Part shown: one piece after another, positions 1 to 9,599 of the stretch
Numbering within the stretch: the stretch's first letter is position 1
Layout: every line of letters begins with the position of its first letter
Source of the DNA: Roseibium aquae
GTDB lineage: Bacteria; Pseudomonadota; Alphaproteobacteria; Rhizobiales; Stappiaceae
Direction of reading: 5' to 3'
Assembly: GCF_008711285.1 (NCBI RefSeq)
Contig: NZ_VXDC01000011.1
Location: 92,013 to 156,012 of the forward strand
DNA: 64,000 nucleotides
Position numbers and translations under genes: made by a program
Notes under the pieces: generated by a model
Seen by the model: only the letters and a program-made list of their open reading frames with translations
Database searches by the model: none
Told to the model about the DNA's origin: nothing

Positions 1-357
1 ACCATCATGGGTCTGCCGGCCCGTGTCCGCCATGGAAAGACCCAGCTTGTGTCCCATCCCGTCCAAACGGTCATTGACTGCCCGCATCATGTCCGACTGG
101 CGCGAACCAAACACCTCGGCCATGGTTTGCATGCGGCCGGTCATCTCGCCCTGGGACCTGAGGATTTCGGAAAGGTGGGTTTCCAGTTCGTGGATCCGCT
201 CGCGGGCGGCCTCATCGGTTTGAGCCCGCGCCCGCACCTGGCGCAATATGTTTAAACCGAGCCATAGAATAATGACCAGCAGCGCCAGTCCACCGGCCAC
301 GGCAGCTTCGAAAAGCGAGATCGGGCGGCCCGCGATTACAAATACACTATCCATCAT
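1..357 (-). CDS. rmuC: DNA recombination protein RmuC, N-terminal part (runs off the left edge)
   Basis: The reverse strand reads from an ATG at 357 to the window edge without a stop, giving the first 119 residues. They show one N-terminal membrane segment (about residues 14-34, rich in A, L, V and I) followed by a charged helical stretch with [11 protein letters not shown] and [16 protein letters not shown], typical of the membrane anchor and coiled coil that precede the RmuC nuclease-like domain. RmuC limits sequence inversions at short inverted repeats. The catalytic domain lies outside the window. A second ATG follows directly at 354, so the start could be one codon later. It is divergent from def, as in many alphaproteobacteria. 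Confidence 0.8.
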   Translation of the reverse strand, partial: MMDSVFVIAGRPISLFEAAVAGGLALLVIILWLGLNILRQVRARAQTDEAARERIHELETHLSEILRSQGEMTGRMQTMAEVFGSRQSDMMRAVNDRLDGMGHKLGLSMADTGRQTHDG

Positions 358-468
358 GAAACAAAGATAGAACGATTCGCGGATCCTTGCAGAAATCATG
401 GTGCTGGCGGGCGGGAAACTGCGGGATTTCACGTTGACCGGCTGGCGCAGGTTGCTTATGTCAAACCC

Positions 469-993
469 ATGACGACGCACACCATTCTAACGATTCCAGA
501 CACGCTTCTGCGGCAGACATGCGCCCCGATCGCCAATGTCGACGATGAAATCCGGGGCTTGGCCGACGACATGCTGGAAACCATGTACCATGCGCCGGGG
601 ATCGGCCTCGCGGCGAGCCAGATCGGCGTGCTGAAACGGATATTCGTTCTCGACGTCGCAAAGGAAGGCGACCCCAAGGCACCGATGGTCTTCATCAACC
701 CGGAAATCACATGGGCGAGCGATGAACTGTCGGTCTACCAGGAAGGCTGCCTGTCCATCCCCGAGTTTTACGAGGACGTGGAACGCCCGGCGGCCGTGAA
801 AGTTTCGTTCATCGACCGAAATGGCGACCCTAGGGAACTGGAAGCGGATGGGTTGCTGGCGACCTGCATTCAACACGAGTTGGACCATCTCAACGGGAAA
901 CTGTTCATCGACTATTTGTCAAAGTTGAAGAGGGACCGCGTGATGAAGAGATTCAACAAGCAGGCACGCCTCACCGGTAAAGCCGCCAGTTAG
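469..993 (+). CDS. def: Peptide deformylase
   Basis: A 174-residue cytoplasmic metalloenzyme that removes the formyl group from the N-terminal methionine of new proteins. All three family motifs are intact: [10 protein letters not shown] (residues 44-53), EGCLSIP (92-98, Cys94 is a metal ligand) and QHELDH (135-140, His136 and His140 are ligands, Glu137 is catalytic). The length is normal. It lies about 200 bases before fmt, whose product adds the formyl group that Def removes; this pairing is widespread in bacteria. Assignment is certain. Confidence 0.98.
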   Translation: MTTHTILTIPDTLLRQTCAPIANVDDEIRGLADDMLETMYHAPGIGLAASQIGVLKRIFVLDVAKEGDPKAPMVFINPEITWASDELSVYQEGCLSIPEFYEDVERPAAVKVSFIDRNGDPRELEADGLLATCIQHELDHLNGKLFIDYLSKLKRDRVMKRFNKQARLTGKAAS

Positions 994-1196
994 CAGGCAC
1001 ACAGGCCGGAAGCCGGTCTGGCTACCCGTCTTTGGTCATGCCGCCGGCCCGAGCCTGGACCCCGAATACGGGCAGGGGCCCGTCGAACCCGCCCGTTCGG
1101 CCCTCGACTGTCGGGCGCTGGAACAGTCTTGCGGTTGCCCGAGGCGCTCTGATTGGTCCATAACGGCGCTCAACTCACTCACGCGTCAGGAGCATC

Positions 1197-2141
1197 ATGA
1201 CCCTTCGCATTGTTTTCATGGGAACTCCGGATTTCGCCGTGCCGGCCCTGATGGAAATCATCGGGCAAGGCCATGAGGTTGTGGCCTGTTACACGCAGCC
1301 GCCGCGTCCCGCCGGGCGTGGAATGGATTTGAAAAAATCTCCCGTTCATGAGGCGGCCGAGGCGGTCGGTATACCCGTGTTCACGCCCACGAGCCTCAAG
1401 GGTGCTGGGGAACAAGAGGCGTTTGCCGGGTTGCAGGCGGATGTCGCGGTCGTGGTCGCCTATGGGCTGTTGCTCCCGAAGGCGATCCTGGACGCGCCGC
1501 GCGAGGGCTGCTTGAACCTTCATGCCTCCCTGCTTCCCCGCTGGCGGGGGGCGGCGCCGATCAATCGGGCCATCATGGCCGGGGATCTTGAAACCGGAAT
1601 TCAGGTCATGCGGATGGAGGAAGGACTGGATACCGGCCCCGTTTGCATGTCGGAGACGGTTCCCATCGGCCCGGACCTGACAGCGGGTGAATTGCACGAC
1701 CGGTTGTCGGGCCTCGGCGGAGACCTGATGGTCCGGGCACTGGCCGCCTTGTCACGCGGTGCGTTGACTCAGGTAACACAGCCCGAAGATGGCGTGACCT
1801 ACGCGCAAAAACTCGACAAGGGGGAAACCCGCATAGACTGGTCCCAGCCGGCCGGGACGGTGCACAATCATATTCGCGGCCTGTCGCCCTTTCCCGGCGC
1901 GTGGTGCGAGTTTATCGTGAATGGCAAGCCGGAGCGCTTGAAAGTGCTGCGCAGCACGCTCGAGCCCACGGCCGGCCCGGGCGCGCCGGGCGAGCTGGTG
2001 CGGATCGACAGCGATCCGGTCGTCGCATGTGGGACCGGTGCGGTTCGCCTGACGCAGGTTCAGCGCGCTGGGAAAAAGCCTATGAGCGGCGAGGCGTTTC
2101 TGCGCGGTGCGCAGATCCATCCCGGCACCGTGCTGATTTGA
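1197..2141 (+). CDS. fmt: Methionyl-tRNA formyltransferase
   Basis: A 314-residue enzyme that transfers a formyl group from 10-formyl-tetrahydrofolate to initiator Met-tRNA. The N-terminal Rossmann-like catalytic domain carries the signature [16 protein letters not shown] (107-122, Asn107 and His109 catalytic) and EEGLDTG (141-147, Asp145). The C-terminal part (from about 205) is the tRNA-binding OB-like domain. ATG at 1197 is preceded by the Shine-Dalgarno-like CAGGAG at about 1187. It is followed after 10 bases by a GNAT gene and then truA, suggesting one operon def/fmt/GNAT/truA. Confidence 0.98.
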   Translation: MTLRIVFMGTPDFAVPALMEIIGQGHEVVACYTQPPRPAGRGMDLKKSPVHEAAEAVGIPVFTPTSLKGAGEQEAFAGLQADVAVVVAYGLLLPKAILDAPREGCLNLHASLLPRWRGAAPINRAIMAGDLETGIQVMRMEEGLDTGPVCMSETVPIGPDLTAGELHDRLSGLGGDLMVRALAALSRGALTQVTQPEDGVTYAQKLDKGETRIDWSQPAGTVHNHIRGLSPFPGAWCEFIVNGKPERLKVLRSTLEPTAGPGAPGELVRIDSDPVVACGTGAVRLTQVQRAGKKPMSGEAFLRGAQIHPGTVLI

Positions 2142-2151
2142 GGGAAACAGA

Positions 2152-2691
2152 ATGCCCCATAGTCCCCTCCTCGATGGTCTGTCCGTCCGTCCCTTTGAAA
2201 GCGCCGACAAGGATCATGTGCGCGACATCATCGTTGCGGCCTTCGGTCAGGAAGCCGAGGCGAATCTGGTCCGGAAGCTACGCCATTGCGGTGCCCTCGT
2301 GCTGGAGCAGGTCGCGGTCGGCGAGGACGGCGCGATCCTGGGGCACATCGCCTTTTCGCGGGCGACCCCTGCCGCCATTGGCGCGGGGCAAGGGCTGCAT
2401 GTCACCTGTCTTGCCCCCATGTCCGTCCGGCCCGCTTATCAAAAGCAAGGCATAGGCGGCGCCTTGATCCATTCGTCATTGGCGCGTTTGAGGGAGACGG
2501 GCGAGGATCTGGTCCTCGTTCTGGGACCGCCGACCTATTATCCCCGCTTCGGTTTCGATGCCGAACTTGCCACGAAGATCTCCGGCCCCTATGCCGGCGC
2601 GGCCTTCATGGCGATGGCATTGACAGAGGCGGGCAAGCGCGACCTGCCGATCGAGGTTGCATTCCCAACGCCTTTTGAAGAGTTCGAATAG
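2152..2691 (+). CDS. GNAT family N-acetyltransferase (YhbS-like)
   Basis: A 179-residue predicted acetyltransferase. The acetyl-CoA binding motif is clear: RPAYQKQGIGGALI at about 93-106, followed by the C-terminal GPPTYYPRFGF (about 125-135), which is characteristic of the YhbS-like subgroup. GAGGGAAACAG precedes the ATG. It sits between fmt and truA with gaps of 10 and 7 bases, so it is almost surely co-transcribed with them. Its substrate cannot be told from sequence; position in a translation operon is suggestive only. Confidence 0.88.
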   Translation: MPHSPLLDGLSVRPFESADKDHVRDIIVAAFGQEAEANLVRKLRHCGALVLEQVAVGEDGAILGHIAFSRATPAAIGAGQGLHVTCLAPMSVRPAYQKQGIGGALIHSSLARLRETGEDLVLVLGPPTYYPRFGFDAELATKISGPYAGAAFMAMALTEAGKRDLPIEVAFPTPFEEFE

Positions 2692-2698
2692 GCCGGCC

Positions 2699-3520
2699 AT
2701 GCCGCGGTACAAGCTGACAGTGGAATATGACGGCCGGCCGTTTTGCGGCTGGCAACGGCAGGCCAACGGCCCGTCCGTCCAGGCTGTGATCGAACGGGCG
2801 CTGAAGTCTTTTTGCGGCGAAGACATCACTATCGGCGGAGCCGGGCGGACAGACACGGGTGTGCACGCCCTCGGTCAGGTGGCGCACGCGGATCTGAACA
2901 AGGACTGGCCCGCGGATACGGTGATGAACGCATTGAACTTTCACTGCCAGCCCGATCCGGTGGTCATTCTCGCCTGCGAGAAGATGCATGACGGGTTCGA
3001 TGCCAGGTTTTCGGCGATCCGGCGCGCCTATCGCTATCGGATTCACAACCGGGTTCCTCCGCTCACCCATCAGCGGGGGCTCGCCTGGCATGTGAAGGCA
3101 CCTTTGGACGCTGAAGCCATGCACGCGGCGGCGCAGGAGTTTGTTGGACACCACGATTTCACAACCTTCCGGCATTCAAGATGTCAGGCGAAGTCTCCCG
3201 AAAAGACCTTGGAAGAGTTCTCGGTGCGCCGTGAGGGAGAGTTCGTCATTGTCGAGTGCTCCTCACGCTCCTTCCTGCACAATCAGGTGCGCTCCATGGT
3301 CGGGAGCTTGCGGCTTGTCGGGGAGGGAAGATGGGGCCCTGGCGATATCACCAAGGCCCTTGAGGCGCGGGACAGAACAGCCTGTGGCCCGGTCGCGCCC
3401 GCCGACGGTCTTTACCTGACACGGGTCGACTACCGGTCTGCCGAATTGGACATAGCGTCACTAACGGACTGGCTGGCCCGCAAAGCTGAAATGGATGCAC
3501 CAGAACCAGATCGGCCCTAG
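2699..3520 (+). CDS. truA: tRNA pseudouridine(38-40) synthase TruA
   Basis: A 273-residue tRNA-modifying enzyme converting uridines 38-40 of the anticodon stem-loop to pseudouridine. The catalytic motif GRTDTGVHA (residues 49-57) has the nucleophile Asp52, and the C-terminal half carries FHARFSA-type and RSFLHNQVRSMVG motifs of the family. The reading frame stays open upstream to 2657, but ATG 2699 gives the standard MPRYKL N-terminus, so it was chosen. It ends the def-fmt-GNAT-truA run and converges with the DUF2189 gene 137 bases later. Confidence 0.97.
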   Translation: MPRYKLTVEYDGRPFCGWQRQANGPSVQAVIERALKSFCGEDITIGGAGRTDTGVHALGQVAHADLNKDWPADTVMNALNFHCQPDPVVILACEKMHDGFDARFSAIRRAYRYRIHNRVPPLTHQRGLAWHVKAPLDAEAMHAAAQEFVGHHDFTTFRHSRCQAKSPEKTLEEFSVRREGEFVIVECSSRSFLHNQVRSMVGSLRLVGEGRWGPGDITKALEARDRTACGPVAPADGLYLTRVDYRSAELDIASLTDWLARKAEMDAPEPDRP

Positions 3521-3657
3521 GCAAATGGTCGCAAGATTGCATCGGCGCGCCATCAGTCTTGTCAGGAAAAGACATTCCAAGGCCCGAAACGTGCCAGCAA
3601 TCATCCCCGGTCAGATCAGGGCGCGCCGCTTCAAACTGACCGGAAGCCATTCCAGTC

Positions 3658-4467
3658 CTAGGTTTCGGGTGCGACGCACTTCTTGTAGAGATGCCAGGTC
3701 GCATGCCCAAGGATCGGCAGTGTCACGACCAGGCCGATAAAGCCCGGAATAATCGACACGACCAATGTGATCGTGACCACCAAGGCCCAGCCGATCATGG
3801 GAATCGGCGAGGTCGCCACCGCCTTCACGCTCGTGATCATCGCCGTGATGAAATCCCGATCCCGCTCCATGAGCAAGGGAAAGGACACAACGGTGATGGA
3901 GAACAGGATCAGCGACAATATGGCACCAACCACATGGCCGACGGCCAGGAACATGAGGCCTTCCGGCGTGCCCACGATTGTGTTGATGAATTCGGAGAAG
4001 GACGCGAAAGACTGAAAACCGAGGAACAGAGCCAAAAGCAGCCGCACCTGGTACATCCACATGATCTGGATGAAAAGAACCACGAACGCCATCCAGGACA
4101 GTTCCTTGCCCTTTTGCGCCCACATGGTCCCGAAAATACCGCTCCAGGTGACAGGGTCTCCAGTTTCCAGGCGGCGGCTGATTTCATAAAGGCCAACGGC
4201 TGCGAACGGGCCGATCAGAACAAAGCCGGCGGCCAGCGGGTAGCTCAGATAGCTCATGCCGAGTGCTGCCGCGCTGGAAATCACCAGCAGGCCCCCGACT
4301 GCAAAAAACGCTCCGATCGATAACCCGTAGACCGGCGCGGCCTTGAAGTCGCGCAGGCCCGCAGCCAGTGCATCGACGACATCGTCCTTGGTGATCTTGT
4401 TGACCACCGGATCGGGCCGATAGCTTGGTTTGTCGGCGATGGTCGCCGAAGCCTCATGATTGTCCAT
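3658..4467 (-). CDS. DUF2189 domain integral membrane protein
   Basis: A 269-residue protein with about six hydrophobic segments, beginning after a polar, cytosolic-looking N-terminus of about 40 residues. The sequence AGLRDFKAAPVYGLSIGAFFAVGG and the later RRLETGDPVTW stretch match the DUF2189 family of alphaproteobacterial inner-membrane proteins. No catalytic motif is visible and the function is unknown. It lies directly downstream (125 bases) of the mechanosensitive channel gene on the same strand and could share its transcript. Confidence 0.85.
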   Translation of the reverse strand: MDNHEASATIADKPSYRPDPVVNKITKDDVVDALAAGLRDFKAAPVYGLSIGAFFAVGGLLVISSAAALGMSYLSYPLAAGFVLIGPFAAVGLYEISRRLETGDPVTWSGIFGTMWAQKGKELSWMAFVVLFIQIMWMYQVRLLLALFLGFQSFASFSEFINTIVGTPEGLMFLAVGHVVGAILSLILFSITVVSFPLLMERDRDFITAMITSVKAVATSPIPMIGWALVVTITLVVSIIPGFIGLVVTLPILGHATWHLYKKCVAPET

Positions 4468-4592
4468 GGTGAAAGCTTCCTCCCAAAAGCTTCAGTCATG
4501 AATCGCAGAGTGACCCCAAACGGGGAAATTTCCAATCCCCCATTCGGACGAAAACGGCCGCGCCCGAGCAGGCAAGGCTGTTGCTTCTGTTC

Positions 4593-6812
4593 TCAAGCCG
4601 CCGGCGTTGGCGTTTTGGGCGGGTCGGCGGCACCGGCTGCGGCCGTCGCAATTTGCTGCTTCTGGTCTTCGGGCAGGTCTTGAAGCGCAGGCGGAAGCTG
4701 GACGCGGACTTCCCGGCGCGCGAACTGGATCCCATTCTCCTCGAATGCATGCTGAACGCGTCTGTAGACTTCCTTGCGCACGCCGAATTGCTTGCCGGGC
4801 TTGGTTGTAAACTTGCCCCGCACGACGATGCCCACTTCGTCAACATCGGCCACGCCTTGACCCTTGAAAGGGGCTATGATGTCGTCCTTGAACTCGTCCA
4901 TTGCCATCATGTCCTGGCCAATTTTCTTGAAGAGTTTGCGGACCTTCTCGACATCCGTATCAAACGGGACGGTAAATCTGAGCTTCATGATCACCCAGTC
5001 GCGGCTCATGTTGGTGAGTTTGGGAATCTCGCCATAGGGCACGATGTGGATTGGGCCATTTGCTCCCCGAAGCTGGATGGAGCGGATCGAGATTTTTTCG
5101 ATCGTGCCCTGGATTCCGCCCGCATCAATATATTCGCCCAAGCGGAACGCATCATCCATCAAGAAGAAAACCCCCGACACAACATCGCGGACAAGCGTTT
5201 GTGCACCGAAGCCGACGGCCAGACCCAAAACACCGGCACCGGCGAGAAGGGGTGTGATGTTGACGCCGATCTGAGCGAGCGCGAGAAGGGTTGTCAGGAC
5301 AATGATCGTGACCTGCAACGTGACTTTCAAAAGGGGCAGGATGGTCGCGATACGGGATTTTCCCGCTCCCCCCATTTCTGCGTCCTCACTGTTACTGGCA
5401 GCCGGCGGAGAATCTTTTGCCAACTGATGGTTGACCCAAAGGCTGACCAATTCCCACGCCAGATACCCTGCTGCCAGAATGAGAAGGAAGCCGACCGCAT
5501 TTTGTCCAACGGTTGAACTGCTTTCGGCGCCGAAGGACAAAAGGTCTACGCCGTAAATCCGCGCGATGGACAGTATGAGCGCGGTCAACAATGCGACACG
5601 GGCAATCCGGATGTAGCTATGCCGGGTTTGAAGGTAAGCGGCTTCGGCCACCGGACCGACGCCCTGCATCGGTGGGATAACGTGGGAAACAATGCCCCGC
5701 ACCATGGTGTCGAGGAAAGGGGCAAATAGGACAAGCGTGATCACACCCAGGGACTGTTCCCCGGTCAACACCCCTTGGCCGGAAACGACACTTGCCCGTA
5801 CCAGAAGCCAGTTGAAGGCAACAAAGGCCATGGAAAAGTAGGGCCAGAAGTAGGCCATTCGCTCCAGGCCGGTTGAAGGTTGTTCCTCATCGCCCAGGAT
5901 GATCTCCGTCAGACCTTTCCGTGCTTTCCAGATGATCAGAAGAATCCAGGTGTTCACTGCGAGCCCGACAAAAAACCGGAACGTCTCATCAAGATCATAG
6001 CCAGAGAGTACAATTAGCTTGTTGAAAAAGAGGGCCGCCCCCACCACAGCAAAAAGAACAATCAGGTTCTTGTAAATGAAGGTCGCCGTCCAGTTGTTCG
6101 CGCGCACAAGCCGGAGTTCGGGGCGATGGGGTGCGAGGGCAAAACGTAGAATGGCTCCGATCAAACGTGGCATGACCACCATCAGGAAGATGGCCTGCAT
6201 GGCAAGGCTCGCTGCTGGTGTCGCGGTGCCAGCGACCCGGCCGCCGATCAAGACGACCACGGCAAACGCGAACAGCCCCCCAGCGTCCAAGGCAAAGCGG
6301 GTCGATACCATTTTAACGGTCTGAAACAGGCTCTCGGGTTTGTTGGTGCGAACAGCATCGCGCCGTTTGCGGGTGAACCGGTTGAAGACCAGTTCGGCGG
6401 CGAAACCGAGCGCGGTCAAGGCCAGGGCAAGTCCAAGAAACGGGATGAACGGACCGGCGAGCTGACCTTGCACAAGAGCGCCGATCGACCCGATCGCAGC
6501 CTGGACAAGATCGGGTATGGAGGAAAAATATCCGGCAAGCATCGCGATGAACTGGTCAAAAAACGCGTCCAGCTTGTCGAGAAAAGGCAGGGACTCAACA
6601 GGGGGCGGAGTCATTGCGGTGGACTGCGTGCCCTCGGTGATGAGCTGCATGAGCTGGCTCAAGGCGTCGAGCTGGTCCGGGTCGAGGCGGTCGACCAATT
6701 CCTGGATCGCTGCAGGTTGCAGGTTTTCCGGGACGTCTTTCGGACGCTCCTGCGCGGTGGCCGGGGAGAGCCCGCCAATTAGCAAGCCCAGAAAGGCGGC
6801 GCAAATAGGCAT
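4593..6812 (-). CDS. MscS-type mechanosensitive ion channel family protein
   Basis: A large MscS-like channel predicted to open under membrane tension during osmotic downshock. From ATG 6812 it has 739 residues: a signal-like start (MPICAAFLGLLIGGLSPATAQ), a periplasmic stretch rich in acidic and Leu residues, then about nine or ten membrane segments. The last third holds the MscS core, with the pore helix region GAGVLGLAVGFGAQTLVRDV and the beta domain containing YIDAGGIQGTIEKISIR and GPIHIVPYGEI. The frame is open to 7031, but the extra 73 residues look like leader DNA, so the internal start with its secretion signal is preferred. The C-terminus is rich in Pro, Ala and Gln. Confidence 0.9.
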   Translation of the reverse strand: MPICAAFLGLLIGGLSPATAQERPKDVPENLQPAAIQELVDRLDPDQLDALSQLMQLITEGTQSTAMTPPPVESLPFLDKLDAFFDQFIAMLAGYFSSIPDLVQAAIGSIGALVQGQLAGPFIPFLGLALALTALGFAAELVFNRFTRKRRDAVRTNKPESLFQTVKMVSTRFALDAGGLFAFAVVVLIGGRVAGTATPAASLAMQAIFLMVVMPRLIGAILRFALAPHRPELRLVRANNWTATFIYKNLIVLFAVVGAALFFNKLIVLSGYDLDETFRFFVGLAVNTWILLIIWKARKGLTEIILGDEEQPSTGLERMAYFWPYFSMAFVAFNWLLVRASVVSGQGVLTGEQSLGVITLVLFAPFLDTMVRGIVSHVIPPMQGVGPVAEAAYLQTRHSYIRIARVALLTALILSIARIYGVDLLSFGAESSSTVGQNAVGFLLILAAGYLAWELVSLWVNHQLAKDSPPAASNSEDAEMGGAGKSRIATILPLLKVTLQVTIIVLTTLLALAQIGVNITPLLAGAGVLGLAVGFGAQTLVRDVVSGVFFLMDDAFRLGEYIDAGGIQGTIEKISIRSIQLRGANGPIHIVPYGEIPKLTNMSRDWVIMKLRFTVPFDTDVEKVRKLFKKIGQDMMAMDEFKDDIIAPFKGQGVADVDEVGIVVRGKFTTKPGKQFGVRKEVYRRVQHAFEENGIQFARREVRVQLPPALQDLPEDQKQQIATAAAGAADPPKTPTPAA

Positions 6813-7201
6813 TTTCCAACTGTTCTCGGGCCCTCGGTTCCTATCGTCTTGTCCGGGCAAACCGCGAAAGACCGGAACACGGGTTCCAAACGACACGACG
6901 AGATTGAGGATGTGGGCTGCGGCCACTGAAAACAGGGAAACGCTCAAGTCTGTAAGCTCCCGAAAATGTAAGGATCGACTGCTGCTTCCGACGAATGATC
7001 CTTGAGTATTAGACTTGATGTTACGAAACAATGATTGGTTTGTCCGCCAGAGTTTTACATGCGACTGCGGATGGCGCTGCGGACCCGAGGCGGGCTCGTG
7101 TTATCGCAAGGTCGTTAAAATAAGCCTTCCGGCTTGATCGCCGGCGGAGTTGCGACTAACTCCTCATCAAGTTTCATGAACGTGTTCAAGATCGGAAGCT
7201 G

Positions 7202-7630
7202 ATGGCCTCTCCCGCGCCCGCCGCAAATCTGACCCCCGGCCTCGTTTGGCTGTTTCTGAGTCCCATCGGCCGGGTAGGCCGCCACGCCTATTGGCTGGCT
7301 TTTGCCCTTGTCTGGGTGGTGATCGGTATCGCATTCAACATGTGGTGGTCGTCCCTGGGGCCGGACATTGACATCAACCAGGTGACGCTGGTCAGCTTCA
7401 TGGAGTCCAACGCTCTGTTTCCTCTCCTGTTTCTTCTCCTGCAGTGGATTGAACTCGCGCTGGTCATCAAACGCTGCCAGGATATTGGGGTAACAGGTTT
7501 CCTCGGTCTGTTGATCTTCGTGCCCATCATAAATGTTCTGGCTGTCGTGATCATCGGTGTCGCTCCCGGCATCCGGGGCCCCAACAAACATGGCCCGATG
7601 TCCGACAGCTATTTCCGGCGCTCCAGCTAG
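7202..7630 (+). CDS. DUF805 domain membrane protein
   Basis: A 142-residue small inner-membrane protein. The DUF805 hallmarks are present: LFLSPIGRVGRHAYWLAF near residues 17-34, and KRCQDIG at about 89-95 before the last two membrane segments. Four hydrophobic segments are predicted. ATG 7202 follows GGAAGCTG, a plausible ribosome site. Function is unknown for the family. It is divergent from the MscS gene and only 28 bases upstream of dapE, so it is probably co-transcribed with dapE. Confidence 0.88.
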   Translation: MASPAPAANLTPGLVWLFLSPIGRVGRHAYWLAFALVWVVIGIAFNMWWSSLGPDIDINQVTLVSFMESNALFPLLFLLLQWIELALVIKRCQDIGVTGFLGLLIFVPIINVLAVVIIGVAPGIRGPNKHGPMSDSYFRRSS

Positions 7631-7658
7631 TCCCGTAAGGTTTGGAAAGTCAGTCCTC

Positions 7659-8855
7659 ATGCCCGCTGATCCGCACCACCTTCCTCTTGCCGTGCAGTTG
7701 GCGCGGGATCTCATCCGCTGCCCCTCGGTGACCCCGCAGGAGGGGGGGGCGCTGTCCTATCTGGGCACAGTCCTTTCCGGTGCCGGTTTTCGCGCTGACC
7801 GGGTCGTCTTTTCGGATGATGGCACGCCCGATGTCGAAAACCTGTTCGCGAGCATTGGCAGCGGGGCGCCGCATTTCGTTTTCGCGGGCCACACAGATGT
7901 TGTTCCGCCCGGCGATGAGGCCGCGTGGAGCCACGGACCTTTCGAAGGAGCGATTGAGGACGGCCGCCTGTTCGGGCGCGGGGCCGTCGACATGAAGGGG
8001 GGCATTGCCGCATTCGCCGCCGCCGCGCTCGGCTTTGTGCGGACCCGCGGCCCCGATTTCGGGGGCACCATCTCGCTGTTGATCACCGGTGACGAGGAGG
8101 GGCCGGCGATCAACGGCACGGTGAAACTGCTTGAATGGGCAAAAGCGAACGGCCACGTGTTCGATGGCTGTATCGTGGGGGAACCGACAAATCCCGAAAA
8201 GCTGGGAGAGACCATAAAGGTGGGACGGCGGGGTTCGTTGTCCGGCACGATCCGGGTGAACGGCATACAAGGACACGTCGCCTATCCCCATCTGGCGCGT
8301 AACCCGGTGCCGGGTCTGCTGCGGCTTGTGTCGGCTCTTGACAGCGAAGCGTTCGACAATGGCAACGAGCGGTTCGAGCCGTCGAACCTTGAGTTCGTCA
8401 GCATCGACGTCGGAAATCCGGCCTTCAATGTCATTCCAGCCAGGGCGGAAGCCCGTTTCAATATCCGTTACAATGATTTGTGGACCCTCCAGTCGCTCCA
8501 GACAAGAATTGAAGCCACCCTGGCGGAGGCGGCCGGGGGAGACCTTTCCTATGAGATCATCTACAAGCCCGACGCAAGCGAAGCCTTCCTGACGAAGGAT
8601 CAGGGCTTGATCGACGCGCTGGCCGCCGCCATTCGCGCGGAGACCGGAAGGGTCCCGGACCTGTCCACCGGCGGCGGGACGTCCGACGCGCGTTTTATCA
8701 AGAACCACTGTCCCGTCGTTGAATTCGGGCTTGTCGGGCAAACCATGCACAAAGTCGACGAGCATGTCGTTGTCGACGACCTGGAGCGCCTGGCGGCCAT
8801 CTACGCAAGATTTCTGGAAAGCTATTTCCAATCGTCCAAGGTGAACGCGGCATGA
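7659..8855 (+). CDS. dapE: Succinyl-diaminopimelate desuccinylase
   Basis: A 398-residue M20-family dinuclear zinc hydrolase that releases LL-diaminopimelate and succinate, a late step of lysine and peptidoglycan precursor synthesis. Visible metal and catalytic residues are FAGHTDVVPPGD (His78, Asp80), GRGAVDMKGG (Asp111), TGDEEGPA (Glu146, Glu147) and the C-terminal MHKVDE (His). The frame is open from 7557, but ATG 7659, preceded by AAGG and GGAAAG, gives the canonical start and avoids a 74-base overlap with the DUF805 gene. It overlaps the next gene by four bases (ATGA). dapD lies about 1 kb further, convergent. Confidence 0.97.
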   Translation: MPADPHHLPLAVQLARDLIRCPSVTPQEGGALSYLGTVLSGAGFRADRVVFSDDGTPDVENLFASIGSGAPHFVFAGHTDVVPPGDEAAWSHGPFEGAIEDGRLFGRGAVDMKGGIAAFAAAALGFVRTRGPDFGGTISLLITGDEEGPAINGTVKLLEWAKANGHVFDGCIVGEPTNPEKLGETIKVGRRGSLSGTIRVNGIQGHVAYPHLARNPVPGLLRLVSALDSEAFDNGNERFEPSNLEFVSIDVGNPAFNVIPARAEARFNIRYNDLWTLQSLQTRIEATLAEAAGGDLSYEIIYKPDASEAFLTKDQGLIDALAAAIRAETGRVPDLSTGGGTSDARFIKNHCPVVEFGLVGQTMHKVDEHVVVDDLERLAAIYARFLESYFQSSKVNAA

Positions 8856-9442
8856 TCTCTTTGCGCGAGGCGGTCTGGAGCCTAAAAGGGTCATGGCTTT
8901 TGTTGCAAAACCGGCCAGAGGGGCTTTCGTGGTTTGATTTATCCCTTGGCGGCTTTTGGCGCTCTTTCGGCGCGATCCTGTTCATTTTGCCGCTTTTCTG
9001 GGTGAGTTCTTTGGCCGAGCAGAAACTGATCCTGATGGAATCGGACATGACGGCCGAGGGGCTGGCCGCGACGAATTTCTGGGTTTCGCGTTTTCTTGCC
9101 CTTGGTCTTGACTGGATTGCGCTGCCCTTGCTTCTGGCGGCTCTTGCAGGGCCGATCGGCATTTCCCAGGGCTACGCGCCCTTTATTGCCGTTCGCAACT
9201 GGACGAGCCTTCTGATTGCCGCTCCCTACGCGCTCATCGGGCTTTTCTATCTTTCGGGCATGATCAGCAGCGGCTTCACCGTTCTGTTCTGGATGACAAT
9301 CCTGATCGCCGCGCTTTGGTACCGCTTTGTCGTCGCGCGCATCACGCTGCGATGCGGTGTCGGGCTGGCCATCGGGATCGTCGTTCTCGATTTTCTGCTC
9401 TCGCTTTTTATTCAGGAGATGTCTGGCCGGCTGCTGGGGTGA
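8852..9442 (+). CDS. Conserved hypothetical membrane protein, translationally coupled to dapE
   Basis: A 196-residue hydrophobic protein with four to five predicted membrane segments (about residues 38-55, 83-102, 119-136, 143-160 and 168-188). Its ATG overlaps the dapE stop as ATGA, implying translational coupling. I recognise no domain with confidence; the pattern resembles small YIP1-like or uncharacterised alphaproteobacterial proteins seen behind dapE. No catalytic residues are evident, so no function is assigned. Confidence 0.8.
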   Translation: MISLREAVWSLKGSWLLLQNRPEGLSWFDLSLGGFWRSFGAILFILPLFWVSSLAEQKLILMESDMTAEGLAATNFWVSRFLALGLDWIALPLLLAALAGPIGISQGYAPFIAVRNWTSLLIAAPYALIGLFYLSGMISSGFTVLFWMTILIAALWYRFVVARITLRCGVGLAIGIVVLDFLLSLFIQEMSGRLLG

Positions 9443-9557
9443 GCAGCGCGCAAATCCGACCGGAACGCGCGCGCCCGGTGGCCATCGCCGGACGCGTATT
9501 CGCGGCCGCCCGGATGGCGTCTGTTTGGCGCTGCGGTTCTTCTGCCACCACGCTCAA

Positions 9558-9575
9558 CCGCCGGTTCCCCGGCGG
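9558..9575. terminator. GC hairpin between convergent genes
   Basis: A perfect 7-bp stem CCGCCGG / CCGGCGG with a 4-base loop lies in the 157-base gap between the membrane protein ending at 9442 and dapD ending at 9600. No T run follows on either strand, so it is only a weak candidate for a bidirectional stop. Confidence 0.35.
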
Positions 9576-9599
9576 CCGAGCTTGGGCCTCTGAAAGGGA

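Noticed and set aside
4581..5516. 311-residue plus-strand frame
   Set aside because: Shadow of the MscS-type gene.
7650..8894. 414-residue reverse frame
   Set aside because: Antisense shadow of dapE, which has every catalytic motif.
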